NCBI GenBank assembly: GCA_963740675.1
Contig: CAVUFS010000013.1
Location: 124,001-188,000 of the forward strand
Direction: 5' to 3'
Origin: CAIKMD01 sp963740675
GTDB lineage: Bacteria > Pseudomonadota > Alphaproteobacteria > ATCC43930 > CGMCC-115725
DNA length: 64,000 nt
Shown here: piece by piece, positions 62,616-64,000 of the stretch
How positions within the stretch are numbered: the stretch's first letter is position 1
How the letters are laid out: each line of letters starts with the position of its first letter
Made by a program: the position numbers and the translations under genes
Notes under the pieces: model-generated
What the model saw: the letters and a program-made list of their open reading frames with translations, nothing else
Told to the model about the DNA's origin: nothing
Databases searched by the model: none

Positions 62616-63107
62616 ATGATCCTCATCGCCCTCGGCGCCAATTTGTCGAGCCCGGCAGGTGGGCCGCAGCAAACATTGGAAGCGGCGCTCAAGCGGCTTG
62701 AGGAGAGCGGCATCCATATCGCTGCTCGTTCGCGCTGGTATCGCACTGCGCCGGTACCGGTTTCGGATCAGCCGTGGTTTGTGAATGGCGTCGCGCGGGT
62801 CGAAACGACGCTGGAGCCGGCAGCGCTGCTGGCATTGCTCCGGCAAGTCGAACAAGCCTTTGGACGGCGACGGACGATGCCAAATGCGGCCCGAACGCTC
62901 GATCTCGATATCGTCGATTACGATAACCGCGTCGAAAATACCCCTGAACTAATCCTGCCGCATCCTCGGATGCAGGATAGGGCCTTCGTTTTGCTGCCTT
63001 TGGCGGAAATAGCCCCTGCTTGGCGGCACCCAATCCTGGGCAAAACGGTCGAAAACCTGATTTCGGCTCTACCGCCGGAGCAAAAAGCAGAGCCCCTCGA
63101 CGCCTAA
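62616..63107 (+). CDS. folK: 2-amino-4-hydroxy-6-hydroxymethyldihydropteridine diphosphokinase
   Basis: Folate synthesis: pyrophosphorylates 6-hydroxymethyl-dihydropterin. 163 residues from ATG 62616 (MILIALGANLSSP); GTG 62610 is an alternative. Motifs: SRWYRTAPVPVSDQPWFVNGVARVET near residue 41, RTLDLDIVDYD near 92, and LPHPRMQDRAFVLLPLAEIAP near 113. It lies upstream of rpoZ, the usual order in alphaproteobacteria. Confidence 0.94.
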   Translation: MILIALGANLSSPAGGPQQTLEAALKRLEESGIHIAARSRWYRTAPVPVSDQPWFVNGVARVETTLEPAALLALLRQVEQAFGRRRTMPNAARTLDLDIVDYDNRVENTPELILPHPRMQDRAFVLLPLAEIAPAWRHPILGKTVENLISALPPEQKAEPLDA

Positions 63108-63152
63108 CCGACAAATTGCCCGGAAAACCCAGGCTTTTGGTAGGAAACCCCG

Positions 63153-63181
63153 TTGCGGTGCCGCATCCCGCCCCATATATT
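63153..63181 (+). promoter_or_regulatory. Promoter of rpoZ
   Basis: TTGCGG (63153-63158) and TATATT (63176-63181) are 17 bases apart, 37 bases before the rpoZ ATG. A good sigma-70-type match. Confidence 0.5.
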
Positions 63182-63218
63182 GAGCAACTTGAAATATTCT
63201 TGCCGGAGATTTCAGTAG

Positions 63219-63677
63219 ATGGCTCGCGTCACCGTCGAAGATTGCGTCCTCAAAGTCCCGAATCGCTTCGAGTTGGTCCTGCTGGCTGCTCAGCGCGCGC
63301 GCGACATTGCCTCGGGCGCGCCGCTCACACTCGATCGCGACAATGACAAGGGTCCGGTCGTTGCGTTGCGCGAAATCGCCGACGTGACCATTCCGCTCGA
63401 AAATCTGCAGAACAACGTCATCAAAAGCATGCAGAAGCATGTTGAGATCGACGAGCCCGAGGAAGACCACGATGTCGAGATCGGCGCGCCGGCCAATTGG
63501 GCGGGCGACCTAGCGCCGATGGGCGATGAAGAGGGCGATGCCGGCGATGAAGCGTCGGCCGAAGATGAGATGGCGGAAGACATGCTCGAGGCGAGCGACG
63601 AATCCGGTATGGGCGAGGACGACGTCATGCCCGACGAGCCGGAGGGCGACGGCGAGCCGGACGACAAAATCGAGTAG
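63219..63677 (+). CDS. rpoZ: RNA polymerase omega subunit
   Basis: A small subunit that supports assembly of the beta' subunit and the ppGpp response. Residues 1-70 are the conserved omega core: MARVTVEDCVLKVPNRFELVLLAAQRARDI and NDKGPVVALREIAD. From about residue 80 a strongly acidic tail (Asp/Glu-rich) extends to 152, longer than the minimal omega of about 90. It is followed 4 bases later by the relA/spoT gene, a common pairing because omega is part of the ppGpp binding site. Confidence 0.95.
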   Translation: MARVTVEDCVLKVPNRFELVLLAAQRARDIASGAPLTLDRDNDKGPVVALREIADVTIPLENLQNNVIKSMQKHVEIDEPEEDHDVEIGAPANWAGDLAPMGDEEGDAGDEASAEDEMAEDMLEASDESGMGEDDVMPDEPEGDGEPDDKIE

Positions 63678-63681
63678 CTGA

Positions 63682-64000
63682 ATGCCAGGCGGCGAAACGC
63701 TCACTCGCGCCGCCCCTCCAGCGCCGACTGGCGCGCCCGAAGGGCGTGCCCCGATCATGCGCCAGTTCGAGCTGGTCGAGCGCGTTAAATCGTACGATCC
63801 GAATGCCGATGAAGATGCGCTGAACCGCGCCTATGTGTTCTCGACCAAGGCGCATGGCTCGCAACTTCGCGCCTCGGGCGATCCTTATTTTTCTCATCCC
63901 GTCGCGGTCGCCGGCATCCTTTCGAGCATGAAGCTCGACGGTGCGTCGATCATTACCGGTCTGCTGCACGATACGGTCGAGGATACGCTCGCAACGCTCG
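63682..64000 (+). CDS. RelA/SpoT (p)ppGpp synthetase/hydrolase, N-terminal part
   Basis: Stringent-response enzyme, cut off by the window end. About 106 residues are visible: a 25-residue Ala/Pro-rich leader, then MRQFELVERVKSYDPNADED, RAYVFSTKAHGSQLRASGDP, and the HD hydrolase region YFSHPVAVAGIL and GLLHDTVEDTLATL with the HD metal residues. ATG 63682 is used; the homologous start is more likely ATG 63757 (MRQFELVERV), and neither has a strong ribosome site. Confidence 0.92.
   Translation, partial: MPGGETLTRAAPPAPTGAPEGRAPIMRQFELVERVKSYDPNADEDALNRAYVFSTKAHGSQLRASGDPYFSHPVAVAGILSSMKLDGASIITGLLHDTVEDTLATL

Overview
This 64 kb window is bacterial chromosome with high GC, dense coding and little intergenic space. 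The gene orders point to an alphaproteobacterium of the Rhodospirillales/Hyphomicrobiales type: pyrB-pyrC-plsY-dprA-topA-rnr on one strand, ruvX divergent from gatCAB, slt divergent from dapA-smpB, and folK-rpoZ-relA/spoT. An mmgR/suhB-like small RNA and dispersed palindromic repeats beginning CGTCA and ending TGACG fit the same group. I cannot name a genus.

Layout. Bases 1-14.5 kb hold core housekeeping genes: a lipoprotein fragment, RNase R, topoisomerase I, DprA, PlsY, dihydroorotase-like PyrC, PyrB, Amt and RuvX on the minus strand, then gatC-gatA-gatB on the plus strand. Bases 14.5-18 kb hold an AT-richer lipoprotein gene, a GDP-mannose pyrophosphorylase/phosphomannose isomerase, a GST, a small protein and tRNA-Ser(GCU). 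Bases 18-43 kb are an accessory catabolic and transport region. It has three related orphan NitT/TauT-type substrate-binding proteins, two MFS transporters, a CocE-type hydrolase, an amidohydrolase, a gentisate 1,2-dioxygenase-like cupin, a flavin reductase, a CDGSH protein, two VOC proteins, an IorAB-type molybdenum hydroxylase, an alpha/beta hydrolase, and an operon of a TPP enzyme, a complete ABC importer and a FAH-family hydrolase. Small secreted proteins of two paralogous families lie among them.

Bases 43-54.4 kb hold folB and folP (convergent), a small RNA, a type I secretion system (TolC, ABC exporter with C39-like domain, HlyD adaptor), a CpaA-like prepilin peptidase, an RHH-PAS protein overlapping a secreted HExxH protein, and an M23 peptidase overlapping a bactofilin. 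Bases 54.4-64 kb return to core genes: threonine dehydratase, Slt, DapA, SmpB, uracil-DNA glycosylase, a NYN protein, folK, rpoZ and the start of relA/spoT. A broken substrate-binding-protein gene, an intact relative and a dihydroxyphthalate-decarboxylase-like protein sit among them.

Points to check. Five otherwise full-length genes are broken by one-base indels: gatB, the CocE hydrolase, an AAHS-type MFS transporter, the gentisate dioxygenase-like gene and a membrane protein. gatB is normally essential in this group, so at least that one is probably a sequence error or an unusual recoding. RNase R lacks its N-terminal helix-turn-helix region and starts inside topA. TopA has Leu in place of Ser in its ESPAK motif. 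PyrC has lost its HxH metal motif. A dispersed repeat has landed at the start of an ABC permease gene.
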